DNA from: Lacrimispora defluvii
GTDB taxonomy: Bacteria > Bacillota > Clostridia > Lachnospirales > Lachnospiraceae
Assembly: GCA_013036995.1 (NCBI GenBank)
Contig: JAAOXG010000020.1
Coordinates: forward strand, 1 to 64,000
DNA: 64,000 bases
Direction of reading: 5' to 3'
Shown piece after piece: positions 1 to 7,737 of this stretch. The position numbers were made by a program, and so were the translations under genes. Each line of letters starts with the position of its first letter. Position 1 is the first letter of the stretch. The notes below the pieces were generated by a model. The model saw nothing but the letters and a program-made list of their open reading frames with translations. It was not told the DNA's origin and made no database searches.

Positions 1-435
1 TATACATACGGCCCACCCATGGCAGTAGCACCAATTAACATGGTCAGAAGAGTGGTAGACTACGCAATAACAGAAATTCCATTATATAAGATCAGTCTGG
101 GAATCCCGAATTACGGATATGACTGGCCACTCCCGTACGAGAGGGGGGTCACCAGAGCGGAAACCGTAAGCAATTTGGAAGCGGTTCAGATTGCAATTGA
201 TAACGGATCAGAGATTCAGTTTGATGAAGAGGCCATGTCACCATTTTTCCGTTATTGGAAGTATGGAGTTCAACACGAAGTCTGGTTTGAAGATGTGAGG
301 AGTTATAAGGCTAAATTTGACCTTATAAAAGAATATGGATTAACAGGAGCAGGATATTGGCAGATTATGCAGTTCTTCCGGGCAAACTGGCTGGCGTTGA
401 GCCAGATGTTTGTGGCAAGGAAGGTTGGAGATTAA
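1..435 (+). CDS. GH18 family glycosidase, C-terminal part (partial)
   Basis: The reading frame is already open at the first base, so only the C-terminal 144 residues are here; the first internal Met (base 19) is not a start. The segment matches the end of YaaH/SleL-type GH18 proteins, which cleave peptidoglycan or related beta-1,4-linked amino sugars, often in spores: it has the LGIPNYGYDWPLPY strand, the EIQFDEEAMSPFFRYW block and the HEVWFEDVRSYKAKFDL block that closes the TIM barrel. The catalytic DxxDxE motif and any LysM domains would lie upstream of the window. A hairpin terminator follows directly. The family call is firm; the precise substrate is not. Confidence 0.85.
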   Translation, partial: YTYGPPMAVAPINMVRRVVDYAITEIPLYKISLGIPNYGYDWPLPYERGVTRAETVSNLEAVQIAIDNGSEIQFDEEAMSPFFRYWKYGVQHEVWFEDVRSYKAKFDLIKEYGLTGAGYWQIMQFFRANWLALSQMFVARKVGD

Positions 436-444
436 AGAGTGTGT

Positions 445-497
445 ATGCAGGGTGAGGGAATTGTAATTCTTCCTTTATCCTGCATTTTTATTTTTGT
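445..497 (+). terminator. Rho-independent terminator after the GH18 gene
   Basis: An imperfect hairpin with outer arms TGCAGG (446-451) and CCTGCA (479-484) and an inner GAA/TTC stem is followed by a T-rich run from 485. It lies ten bases after the stop codon. Confidence 0.75.
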
Positions 498-539
498 TTA
501 TACAAATGAGTGTGCAGCTAATTGATAATGGTAAAAAAA

Positions 540-568
540 TTGCCTATTTTAAGAACTTATGCTATAGT
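540..568 (+). promoter_or_regulatory. Sigma-A promoter of the araC-type gene
   Basis: TTGCCT at 540-545, a 17-base spacer and TATAGT at 563-568 fit a housekeeping promoter, with transcription expected to begin near 575. Confidence 0.7.
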
Positions 569-576
569 ATACTATG

Positions 577-596
577 AAGTTAGCATAAACTAACTT
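577..596. promoter_or_regulatory. Palindrome at the araC transcription start
   Basis: A perfect inverted repeat, AAGTTAG (577-583) and CTAACTT (590-596) with a 6-base centre, covers the expected start of transcription of the AraC-type gene. It could be an operator or form a short leader hairpin. It does not resemble the 17-bp direct repeat at 1443-1481, so a second regulator is possible. Confidence 0.5.
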
Positions 597-633
597 AACG
601 GCTGTAATGCTTCATATATAAGAGGAAAGATAA

Positions 634-1464
634 ATGAATCAAAATAATTTACTGTTGAAATATGCAAAAGCAAATTTAGAAATGGACGAAGCATACCATA
701 TATGCGTTCCTCCCGGCAGCAGGGTAGATGCCGTGACGACCATGCAAGGTGTCTGCGGATTTGTAATTCCCCTCCATGGCAAGGCTTTATTTAAGGTGTG
801 TAATGAAAACTATGAACTGAAAAGAGGAACCATCCTCCATGCAGGCCCGGACATGAACTTAAGTAAGGAAGTAATTGGAGAGGAAGAGTGGGAGTTTATA
901 TTGCTTCATTACCGGGTGCTACAAGAGGAAAAAAGGATAGATTCTCTTTTAAATATGCATTATACAATAAATCTGTTTCCCAGTCAGAGTGAGGAAATCA
1001 TGAAAATTACAGGTTACATCATGGACCAGCAGAAGCAATATGGTACCAGATATATGCTATCAACAAAAATTTTATTATATGAGCTGATTGAAAAGCTCTT
1101 TGCCTTTTCCGAAGAGTGTCTGGTAAAAAAGCCAAAGGATTGGATTGAGGAGGTGCTTTTATACATCCAGGAACATTTGGAAGACAATTTATCTGTATCA
1201 CAGATTGCAGAACATTTTAAAATGGGGGGGAAGCAGTTTTCCTATTCCTTTCAGAAAAAGACAGGACTCCCACCAAAGAGATATATTATGGATATCCAAT
1301 TAAAAAAAGCCAAAGAGCTTTTGTCAGAAAGCAGTTTAAGCATTGCAGAGATTTCCAGACGGATTGGTTATGAGGATGCACTTCATTTTAGCCGGATGTT
1401 CAAGCGGAGTACAGGCATAGCACCCAGTGTATTTCATCGTCATTTTGGAAAAAATCCATATTAA
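634..1464 (+). CDS. AraC family transcriptional regulator
   Basis: A 276-residue protein with the usual two-part layout. Residues about 1-150 form a cupin-like sensor region (GxxGFVIPLHGKALF block), and residues about 170-272 form the double helix-turn-helix DNA-binding domain, including LSVSQIAEHF and the second HTH ending in IAEISRRIGYEDALHFSRMFKR followed by TGIAPSVF. The start has the ribosome site AGAGGAAAG just upstream. It sits immediately before the FecBCD/nitrogenase-like operon in the same direction, and a direct repeat of the spacing used by AraC proteins spans its 3' end and the next promoter. It is therefore probably the activator of that operon, sensing either iron/chelate or the transported ligand; the ligand is unknown. 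Confidence 0.9.
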   Translation: MNQNNLLLKYAKANLEMDEAYHICVPPGSRVDAVTTMQGVCGFVIPLHGKALFKVCNENYELKRGTILHAGPDMNLSKEVIGEEEWEFILLHYRVLQEEKRIDSLLNMHYTINLFPSQSEEIMKITGYIMDQQKQYGTRYMLSTKILLYELIEKLFAFSEECLVKKPKDWIEEVLLYIQEHLEDNLSVSQIAEHFKMGGKQFSYSFQKKTGLPPKRYIMDIQLKKAKELLSESSLSIAEISRRIGYEDALHFSRMFKRSTGIAPSVFHRHFGKNPY

Positions 1465-1481
1465 TTTTGGAAAAAGTCCAT
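1443..1481 (+). promoter_or_regulatory. Tandem AraC-type operator (two 17-bp direct repeats)
   Basis: TTTTGGAAAAAATCCAT (1443-1459) is repeated as TTTTGGAAAAAGTCCAT (1465-1481), 16 of 17 bases identical with a period of 22 bp, about two helical turns. The second copy abuts the -35 element of the next promoter, the standard arrangement for activation by an AraC-family protein. The first copy lies inside the last codons of the araC-type gene. Confidence 0.7.
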
Positions 1482-1509
1482 TCATTTTCCCATTTTCTTA
1501 TGCTATATT
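1481..1509 (+). promoter_or_regulatory. Promoter of the transporter/nitrogenase-like operon
   Basis: TTCATT (1481-1486), 17-base spacer, TATATT (1504-1509). The poor -35 fits a promoter needing an activator bound at the adjacent direct repeat. The CTTATGCTATA stretch is shared with the araC promoter at 555-565. Confidence 0.6.
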
Positions 1510-1548
1510 CTCCTTTATAAAGGAAAGATAAAGTAAAAAGGAGATCAT

Positions 1549-2541
1549 ATGAAAAAATTTTTATCCATTGTAGCCGCTACAGCATTATCAGTGTCATTGC
1601 TTTCAGGCTGTCAAAGCAACAGGGAAAAGACAACTGCAGATATAAAGGACTCAGCGGATATGACTGAATCAGTTGTGGAATCAGTTACCGAATCCGGGAT
1701 AGTCTATCCATATGAATACACAGATGCAGCAAGAAGAACCATTGTTATTGAAAAAACCCCACAAGCGGTGGTGACCAATTATCTTCCTTTGTGGGAAACA
1801 TTGATTCTTTTAGGAGTTAAGCCGATTGCTGTATCTGGTGCAGATAATTACATAAAAACCTGGGATGCCTTTTCGGGGTACGATGTAAGCGGAGTGAAGG
1901 ATCTTGGTGCCAGTGAGCTTAACCTGGAATTGCTTGCCCAGTTAAAACCCGATATGATATTAAACCAGAGCTATGATATGAAAAATCTGGAGATTGGAAA
2001 TCTGGAGAAAATCGGGCCTGTTGCTGTATTTGGAAATGATACGAAGATGAATTGGCGTCTTAGCCTGAGAGAAGTTGCAAAAATAGTAAATAAACAGGAC
2101 AAGGCGGAAGAAGTAATTAAAGATATGGATGAAAAGCTGGAGGCGGACAGAGAAAAGCTGGCAGAAAAATATAAAGACCAGACCGTAGTTCAGTTTTCAC
2201 TCATGGGTAAAGATAAATATTACGTTGCATACCGCCCGGATCTATATGATAAGGAGAAAGGACTGGGATTAAATGTTCCAGAAGGCTTTACTCAGTCAGA
2301 GACTTATGAGCAGATTTCCATGGAAGCACTTGTTAAGATGAACCCTGATTACATCTTTGTTAATGTATTTGACGGGGATGAGCCGTTATTGGAAGAACTT
2401 GAGAATAACTCTGTGTGGAAGTCATTAAAGGCGGTAAAGAATGAACATATATACCAGATAGATGGAAGCGGACATGCAGCCAGTCCTCTTGCAACCTTAT
2501 ATACCGTAAATTTTATTACTGATAAATTAACGGCCGATTAA
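1549..2541 (+). CDS. FecB/FhuD-type ABC transporter substrate-binding lipoprotein
   Basis: A 330-residue lipoprotein: Lys-rich start, hydrophobic stretch and lipobox LLSGC, so Cys21 is the likely lipidated residue. The rest is a class III (TroA-like) periplasmic-binding fold: RTIVIEKTPQAVVT strand, LLGVKPIAVSG, LELLAQLKPDMIL, and MEALVKMNPDYIFV near the end, all typical of siderophore, haem or cobalamin binding proteins. It is the extracellular receptor for the two FecCD permeases and ATPase that follow. Start supported by AAAGGAG seven bases upstream. The ligand cannot be read from sequence; linkage to nitrogenase-like subunits makes a metal chelate or tetrapyrrole a reasonable guess. Confidence 0.9.
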   Translation: MKKFLSIVAATALSVSLLSGCQSNREKTTADIKDSADMTESVVESVTESGIVYPYEYTDAARRTIVIEKTPQAVVTNYLPLWETLILLGVKPIAVSGADNYIKTWDAFSGYDVSGVKDLGASELNLELLAQLKPDMILNQSYDMKNLEIGNLEKIGPVAVFGNDTKMNWRLSLREVAKIVNKQDKAEEVIKDMDEKLEADREKLAEKYKDQTVVQFSLMGKDKYYVAYRPDLYDKEKGLGLNVPEGFTQSETYEQISMEALVKMNPDYIFVNVFDGDEPLLEELENNSVWKSLKAVKNEHIYQIDGSGHAASPLATLYTVNFITDKLTAD

Positions 2542-2573
2542 ATTGCAGAAACTTAAGGGAAAATGGTATTTTC

Positions 2574-2616
2574 AAACAGGCAGATACGGTGTCTTTACGA
2601 ATGTATCTGTCTGTTT
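2574..2616 (+). other. 14-bp hairpin in the binding-protein/permease gap
   Basis: Arms AAACAGGCAGATAC (2574-2587) and GTATCTGTCTGTTT (2603-2616) pair over 14 bp with one G-U. There is no clean T-run after it. It lies 33 bases after the binding-protein stop in a 234-base gap with no convincing gene, so it may protect the upstream message or act as a partial attenuator that gives more receptor than permease. Confidence 0.65.
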
Positions 2617-2775
2617 CATTCTTTAGAAATGATAGAAGCTACTAACGATCTGTACCAGATAGGAATATTAAGGACCGTCAGGATGCAGTGGGTGGTGGAG
2701 CCAGGCGGAACAATTCAGGAAGTAATTACAACAGGATGCACTTACTAATGACAGATTGGTTGGGAAGGAGTAAGA

Positions 2776-3774
2776 ATGAAATACAGAAACCGGGTTATAA
2801 TCGTGATTTCAATCAGCCTTTTTATGCTATGCGTGGCGATTTTCATATCCATTATGACGGGTGCCGCTAATCTCACTTTTCAAGTTGTGAGTGACTCATT
2901 TTTCTCGTTTCATGCAGACGACGCAAATCATCTGCTGGTTCGGGACATGAGAGTACCAAGAGCAATCTCCGGTGCATTAATCGGAGCTGCACTTGCTGTG
3001 GCCGGGGCAATGATGCAGGGAATGACCAGAAATCCACTGGCAGATTCCGGTCTTATGGGACTAAGTGCAGGTGCGGGATTAGTTTTAGCAGTTTCCCTGA
3101 TATTTTTTAAGGGAATGAGTTATTCCGGGATTATTGGAATGACCTTTCTTGGAGCCGCCTTTGGCGCAGGGTGCGTACATCTGATCAGCATTTTGGTTCC
3201 GGGGGGAAATGAATCCATGAAGCTGGTGCTTGCAGGAGCTACTGTAAGCACATTATTTTCTGCTATCAGCCAGGCCATTGCCATCTACACCAATGCTTCC
3301 CAAAGTATTATGTTCTGGACCATGGGAAATGCTTCTGGAGTCACATGGTCCCAGTTAAGGATCGGAGGCCCGGTAATAGCCGCCAGCATTGTGGCTGGAA
3401 TTGGGTTATCAAAGAGAATCTCTATCTTGAATATGGGAGAGGAGACCGCAAGGGGGGTAGGAGTAAACACCGGACAGACCAGGAGACTGGGAACGATTCT
3501 GGTAGTACTGCTTTCTGGTACCTCCTTTGCTCTTTGCGGAAGTATTACTTTTGTAGGAATGATGATTCCTCATTTTGTGAGATTTCTGGTCGGGCCGGAT
3601 TATCGGCTCGTTATCCCTATCAGCGCCTTACAGGGAGCCGTTTTGGTGGTGGTGGCAGATGTGCTTTCAAAAACTATTAATGCTCCGGCTGAGATTCCCC
3701 TGGGAGCGGTAATCGGGGTAATTGGTGTCCCCATCTTTCTTTATTATGCAAACAAAGAAAGGGGGAGAGATTAA
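2776..3774 (+). CDS. FecCD family ABC permease, subunit 1
   Basis: A 332-residue membrane protein of the BtuC/FecCD family with about nine to ten transmembrane helices. Diagnostic motifs are RVPRAISGALIGAALAVAGAMMQGMTRNPLADSGLMGLS near residues 56-95, and GSITFVGMMIPHFVRFLVGPDYR near residues 255-278, the ATPase-coupling region. It pairs with the next gene to form a heterodimeric channel across the cytoplasmic membrane. A good ribosome site (GGAAGGAG) precedes the ATG. Its stop codon is followed directly by the ATG of subunit 2, so the two are translated together. Confidence 0.93.
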   Translation: MKYRNRVIIVISISLFMLCVAIFISIMTGAANLTFQVVSDSFFSFHADDANHLLVRDMRVPRAISGALIGAALAVAGAMMQGMTRNPLADSGLMGLSAGAGLVLAVSLIFFKGMSYSGIIGMTFLGAAFGAGCVHLISILVPGGNESMKLVLAGATVSTLFSAISQAIAIYTNASQSIMFWTMGNASGVTWSQLRIGGPVIAASIVAGIGLSKRISILNMGEETARGVGVNTGQTRRLGTILVVLLSGTSFALCGSITFVGMMIPHFVRFLVGPDYRLVIPISALQGAVLVVVADVLSKTINAPAEIPLGAVIGVIGVPIFLYYANKERGRD

Positions 3775-4815
3775 ATGAAGAATCTATGGAAACAGTCCCG
3801 CTGTATCCGTTTTCTGGTAATGTCATTACTGCTCTTAGGCGTCCTTTTCTTTGTAAGTATTAACGCTGGCTATACTCCCATTGGAATGGAAGATATGTTG
3901 CGCATTTTAAGCGGTGGGGGAGTTGGAGGAGAAAACATGATTGTATTTGACTTTCGCCTTCCTCGTATCCTGGTTGCAATATTAGTGGGCATGGGATTTT
4001 CCCTGTCAGGCTGTGTGCTGCAGGGCATTACAAGAAATCCGTTGGCAGATCCGGGACTTCTGGGCATTAATTCCGGTGCAGGAATCGTAGTTCTGATCTT
4101 TATGACATTATCCGGTACCCTTAGTTTGGGAGGTGTTTTGAGCCTTCCATTCCTCTCCTTGCTTGGAGCACTGCTGACCAGTGGATTGTTATATGCCATC
4201 TCTGTGCAAAAAGGGCGGGGACTGAATACTGCCCGGCTGATACTCAACGGAATTGCCATTCAGGCTGGTATCAATGCACTGATGACCATACTGGTTCTTA
4301 AATTGGACGACACCCAGTACAATACCCTGGCTGTCTGGCAAGCGGGAAGTATTCATAATTCCAACTGGAAGATGGTTGTCAGTCTGATTCCCTGGATTTT
4401 CACCGCAATGGGATACCTGTGTATGAGAGCAAAGGAACTGGATATTTTGATGGTTGGCGATGAACTTTCTGCCGGAGTGGGAGTTTCGGTTCAAAAAGAG
4501 AAAAAAATACTGCTATTTATGGCGGTTGCACTAGCGGCCGCTTCTGTATCAGTAAGTGGAAGTCTGCATTTTGTGGGACTTTTAGGACCACATATGGCAA
4601 GAAGAATTGTTGGCTCCAGACATAGGATCCTTCTTCCTTTTTGTGCTGTGACCGGCGCTATTCTGGTACTGGCAGCGGATACCATAGGAAGGATTATAAT
4701 AGAGCCGTCGGAGATTCCGGCAGGAATTGTAGCTGCAATTTTAGGCGCACCTTATTTTCTCTTTCTTTTGGTTTCAAACAGCCGTGCTGGAAGAAAAGAG
4801 AACGCAGGAATATAA
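3775..4815 (+). CDS. FecCD family ABC permease, subunit 2
   Basis: A 346-residue BtuC/FecCD-type permease, paralogous to the preceding subunit. It has the RLPRILVAILVGMGFSLSG and QGITRNPLADPGLLGINSGAG blocks near residues 60-100, and GSLHFVGLLGPHMARRIVGSRHR near residues 262-284. It begins at the base after the stop of subunit 1 with the ribosome site inside that gene. Together they would import one chelate-type ligand per cycle, powered by the ATPase at 4836. Confidence 0.93.
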   Translation: MKNLWKQSRCIRFLVMSLLLLGVLFFVSINAGYTPIGMEDMLRILSGGGVGGENMIVFDFRLPRILVAILVGMGFSLSGCVLQGITRNPLADPGLLGINSGAGIVVLIFMTLSGTLSLGGVLSLPFLSLLGALLTSGLLYAISVQKGRGLNTARLILNGIAIQAGINALMTILVLKLDDTQYNTLAVWQAGSIHNSNWKMVVSLIPWIFTAMGYLCMRAKELDILMVGDELSAGVGVSVQKEKKILLFMAVALAAASVSVSGSLHFVGLLGPHMARRIVGSRHRILLPFCAVTGAILVLAADTIGRIIIEPSEIPAGIVAAILGAPYFLFLLVSNSRAGRKENAGI

Positions 4816-4835
4816 AACAATTGGGAGGAACCAGG

Positions 4836-5663
4836 ATGAAAGAACTGAAGACAGAACAGGTGAGAGTGGCTTATGGTGAGAACGTTATTATTGAAAACTT
4901 AAGCTTAGAGATACCTTCTGGTAAAATCACCACCATTATAGGTCCCAATGGATGCGGAAAATCCACTCTGTTAAAAACCATCGGAAGGCTTATGAAGGCG
5001 AAAAAGGGAGTGGTATATCTGGATGGCACAGACATCTACCAGTTATCCGGTAAAGAATTTGCCAGGAAACTTGCAATTCTTCCTCAGAGTCCTCTTGCAC
5101 CCGAAGGTCTGACAGCGGAAGAACTGGTATCTTACGGACGATATGCTCATCAAAAGGGATTTGGAAAACAAAGTGAAAAAGACCGGGAGATAATCAGGTG
5201 GGCGCTTGAAGTTACCAATCTTTCAGCACTTGGCAAAAGAAGTATCGACCATATGTCGGGAGGACAACGGCAGAGGGTGTGGATTGCCATGGCATTAGCA
5301 CAGCAGGCAGATATAATTTTACTTGATGAGCCAACCACTTATCTGGATGTGGCCTATCAGCTTGAGATATTGGAACTATTAGAAAATCTCAATAAAACCC
5401 AGGGGTGTACCATTGTAATGGTGCTACATGACATCAATATGGCTTCCAGGTATGCGGATTATCTCATTGCATTAAAAAAAGGAAAAGTAATAGGGAAAGG
5501 TACGCCCCATCAGGTGATCACCAGGGAGTTACTTCGGGAGGTCTATCAGATTGAGGCAGATATTATGATAGAAGATTACAGTAAAAAGCCGGTTTGCATG
5601 TCCTGTCGGCTCTGCCGTCACAAGGAACAGGACACAGCGGTGGTAAAAACAGCAGTCGTGTAG
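4836..5663 (+). CDS. FecE/FepC-type ABC transporter ATPase
   Basis: A 275-residue nucleotide-binding protein starting at ATG 4836 with GGGAGGAA upstream; the same frame stays open upstream inside the permease gene, but the family alignment begins here. Walker A is GPNGCGKST, Q-loop LPQSPLAP, signature LSGGQ-type (MSGGQRQRVWIAMAL), Walker B IILLDEPTTYLD, and the H-loop VLHDIN. Unusual is the short Cys-rich tail CMSCRLC at the C-terminus, not typical of FecE proteins, which might bind a metal or cluster. It energises the two upstream permeases. Confidence 0.93.
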   Translation: MKELKTEQVRVAYGENVIIENLSLEIPSGKITTIIGPNGCGKSTLLKTIGRLMKAKKGVVYLDGTDIYQLSGKEFARKLAILPQSPLAPEGLTAEELVSYGRYAHQKGFGKQSEKDREIIRWALEVTNLSALGKRSIDHMSGGQRQRVWIAMALAQQADIILLDEPTTYLDVAYQLEILELLENLNKTQGCTIVMVLHDINMASRYADYLIALKKGKVIGKGTPHQVITRELLREVYQIEADIMIEDYSKKPVCMSCRLCRHKEQDTAVVKTAVV

Positions 5664-5684
5664 TAAAATGGAGGTCAGAAAAAT

Positions 5685-6425
5685 ATGAAGAAAATAGCAA
5701 TATACGGAAAAGGCGGCATTGGAAAATCCACTACAGTATCCAATCTGTCTGCAGCACTGGCTGCTAAAGGATATAAAGTGATGCAGATCGGATGTGACCC
5801 CAAAGCAGATTCCACCCGGAACTTAACGGGAGGAAAGAAAATCCCAACGGTACTGGAGCTTTTGAGGGATAAAGAAAATCTGGTGCTTACGGATCTGGTT
5901 CATGAGGGAGATGAAGGCGTACTATGTGTGGAAGCCGGAGGACCGGTTCCTGGAGTTGGATGTGCAGGGCGCGGAATCATTACGGCATTTGAAAAGCTGG
6001 AGGAGTTGGATGCATTTTCAGTATATCAGCCGGATATTGTAATTTATGATGTCCTGGGAGATGTAGTATGCGGTGGATTTGCCATGCCCATACGGGGCGG
6101 TTATGCAGAGGAGGTCTACATAGTATCTTCCGGTGAGATGATGTCCTTGTATGCAGCAAATAACATTGCATCAGCCGTTAAGATGTTTGGAAAACGAAAA
6201 TATGCCTCTCTTGGGGGAATTATTTTAAACAGCAAAAATATTGAAAATGAAGAAGCACTGGTGGAACAGGCAGCCAGGGAGATTGAGACCCAGGTTGTAT
6301 TTCAGATACCAAGAAATCCGCTGATCCAGCAGGCAGAAGCATTGGGAAAAACCGTGGTCAGTGCATTCCCGGATAGTGAGATGGCAAAAAACTATGAGAA
6401 ACTTGGCAATCTGATTTTTAATTAA
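5685..6425 (+). CDS. NifH-like nitrogenase reductase homologue (ATP-dependent Fe-S electron donor)
   Basis: A 246-residue P-loop ATPase of the NifH/BchL/CfbC family. It has the GKGGIGKST Walker A at residues 8-16, [10 protein letters not shown] at 35-44, and both bridging cluster cysteines: Cys93 in GVGCAGRGI and Cys129 in [12 protein letters not shown], matching NifH Cys97 and Cys132. In known members a dimer holds one 4Fe-4S cluster and passes single electrons with ATP hydrolysis to a component-1 partner; here the partners are the next two genes. At 246 residues it is shorter than NifH (about 290), as in the nitrogenase-like group IV proteins. MinD/ParA-type function is excluded by the two cysteines and flanking motifs. 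Confidence 0.9.
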   Translation: MKKIAIYGKGGIGKSTTVSNLSAALAAKGYKVMQIGCDPKADSTRNLTGGKKIPTVLELLRDKENLVLTDLVHEGDEGVLCVEAGGPVPGVGCAGRGIITAFEKLEELDAFSVYQPDIVIYDVLGDVVCGGFAMPIRGGYAEEVYIVSSGEMMSLYAANNIASAVKMFGKRKYASLGGIILNSKNIENEEALVEQAAREIETQVVFQIPRNPLIQQAEALGKTVVSAFPDSEMAKNYEKLGNLIFN

Positions 6426-6459
6426 GCCAGATATATAACGAACTGAAAAGGAGATTTTT

Positions 6460-7737
6460 ATGAGTCAACAGCATAAGGCCTGCCGGTTATCTGAGATAGA
6501 AAGCAATCAGGGAATCCCTTTTTCCCATGCAGCCCCCACCGTAGGGCATCATTGCCCCATGCATACGGCCCTGGCAACGCTACAAGGGGTGAGCAGGGTA
6601 TCCACACTTGTTGTGGGAATGCCGGAATGCGGATTTTACAGCAGATATGTTATGGGGACTCCAAAAGGTCCTAATGGAGAACTTCACTATATGTATGTGT
6701 TAGATGCCAACGAAGTGGTATTCGGATGCCGGGAAGGATTGCAAAAAGCGCTGGAAGAAATGGAACGGGACGGAGCAGATGCAATTGCTGTCATAATGAC
6801 TTGTGTCCCGGCACTGATCGGAGAAGACATTCAGGAAATTACGGAAAGCTTTGGCGCAGGGCACAGGGCCAGGGCAGTTGCCATGGACCTGGCTCATTAT
6901 AAACGTAATGGTTACGAAGCTGGTTATTATGAGAGTTATCTGGCACTGGCGGAATTTTGTGAAGCATCAAAGAAGGAAAATGTGATCTTTCTTTTGGGCG
7001 GAGCGCAGTCACAAGAGGGCAGGGAACTGTGTGGATGGCTGCAGACAGGATCTGCTTCCTATGACATCGTTACAATCGAAGATGTCTTTGAATTAAGTCA
7101 GTTCACTAAAATCAGCAGTTCCTGCCTTAATATTGTCACGAATATCCATTTCCTTCCGTTGGCAAATCGATTAGAAGCAACCTATGATATTCCTTATGTT
7201 TTTCTGGGAGAATCTTATGGAAGAGGTGGCATTCAGGAGGCATATAAGGAAATCGGGACCTCCCTTTTGCTGAGAGAGACTCCGGCTTTTTCCCATCGGC
7301 AAGAGGCTGCTAAGTTAGAAGCCAGGGTGAGAGAACGGTTAGAGGGCAGCCGCTTTCTCCTTACAGCAAACATTCCGGATGCCCTGATTTTAACTGAGTA
7401 TCTGTGTTCCCTTTCTATGATTCCCTGTTTTCTTCATCTGGAAGAATATCAGCAGTGGATGAAAGAATGGAAAAATAAGATATTGTCCCACGGTTCCAAT
7501 CCTTTGACTGCTTTTCTTGTAGAAGACGGCATGACAGAAGACGGATTTAAGGAGGCTGGTTTTGAGAAGCCGGGAAGTTATCGATTTGTCATTGGAAAAG
7601 AGCTTGGAGAGGAGATTGGTTGTCTGAAAGCTGGAAGAAGCTTTTTGCCGCCGCTCATTGGATATGAGAGAACCGTTGCACTTCTTAAACTTCTTGACGG
7701 GCTTATAAGAAAGGAGAATACCTATGCCGCTTTATAA
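6460..7737 (+). CDS. Nitrogenase component 1-like alpha subunit (NifD/BchN/CfbD-like)
   Basis: A 425-residue protein of the oxidoreductase/nitrogenase component 1 family. Three cysteines, Cys32 (HHCPMH), Cys57 (MPECGF) and Cys115 (MTCVPALIGEDI), have spacings of 25 and 58, close to BchN Cys26/51/112 and NifD Cys62/88/154, so a subunit-interface Fe-S cluster is likely. Two more cysteines (Cys8, Cys90) are extra. Nothing supports a FeMo-cofactor: no nifE, N or B genes are present. It would form a heterotetramer with the next gene product and receive electrons from the NifH-like protein. The substrate is unknown; the operon also encodes a chelate-type importer. Confidence 0.88.
   Translation: MSQQHKACRLSEIESNQGIPFSHAAPTVGHHCPMHTALATLQGVSRVSTLVVGMPECGFYSRYVMGTPKGPNGELHYMYVLDANEVVFGCREGLQKALEEMERDGADAIAVIMTCVPALIGEDIQEITESFGAGHRARAVAMDLAHYKRNGYEAGYYESYLALAEFCEASKKENVIFLLGGAQSQEGRELCGWLQTGSASYDIVTIEDVFELSQFTKISSSCLNIVTNIHFLPLANRLEATYDIPYVFLGESYGRGGIQEAYKEIGTSLLLRETPAFSHRQEAAKLEARVRERLEGSRFLLTANIPDALILTEYLCSLSMIPCFLHLEEYQQWMKEWKNKILSHGSNPLTAFLVEDGMTEDGFKEAGFEKPGSYRFVIGKELGEEIGCLKAGRSFLPPLIGYERTVALLKLLDGLIRKENTYAAL

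Noticed and set aside
2563-2870. Two 60-residue open frames between the binding protein and permease
   Set aside because: No ribosome site, no recognisable protein pattern, one runs into the permease gene and the other covers the hairpin at 2574-2616.
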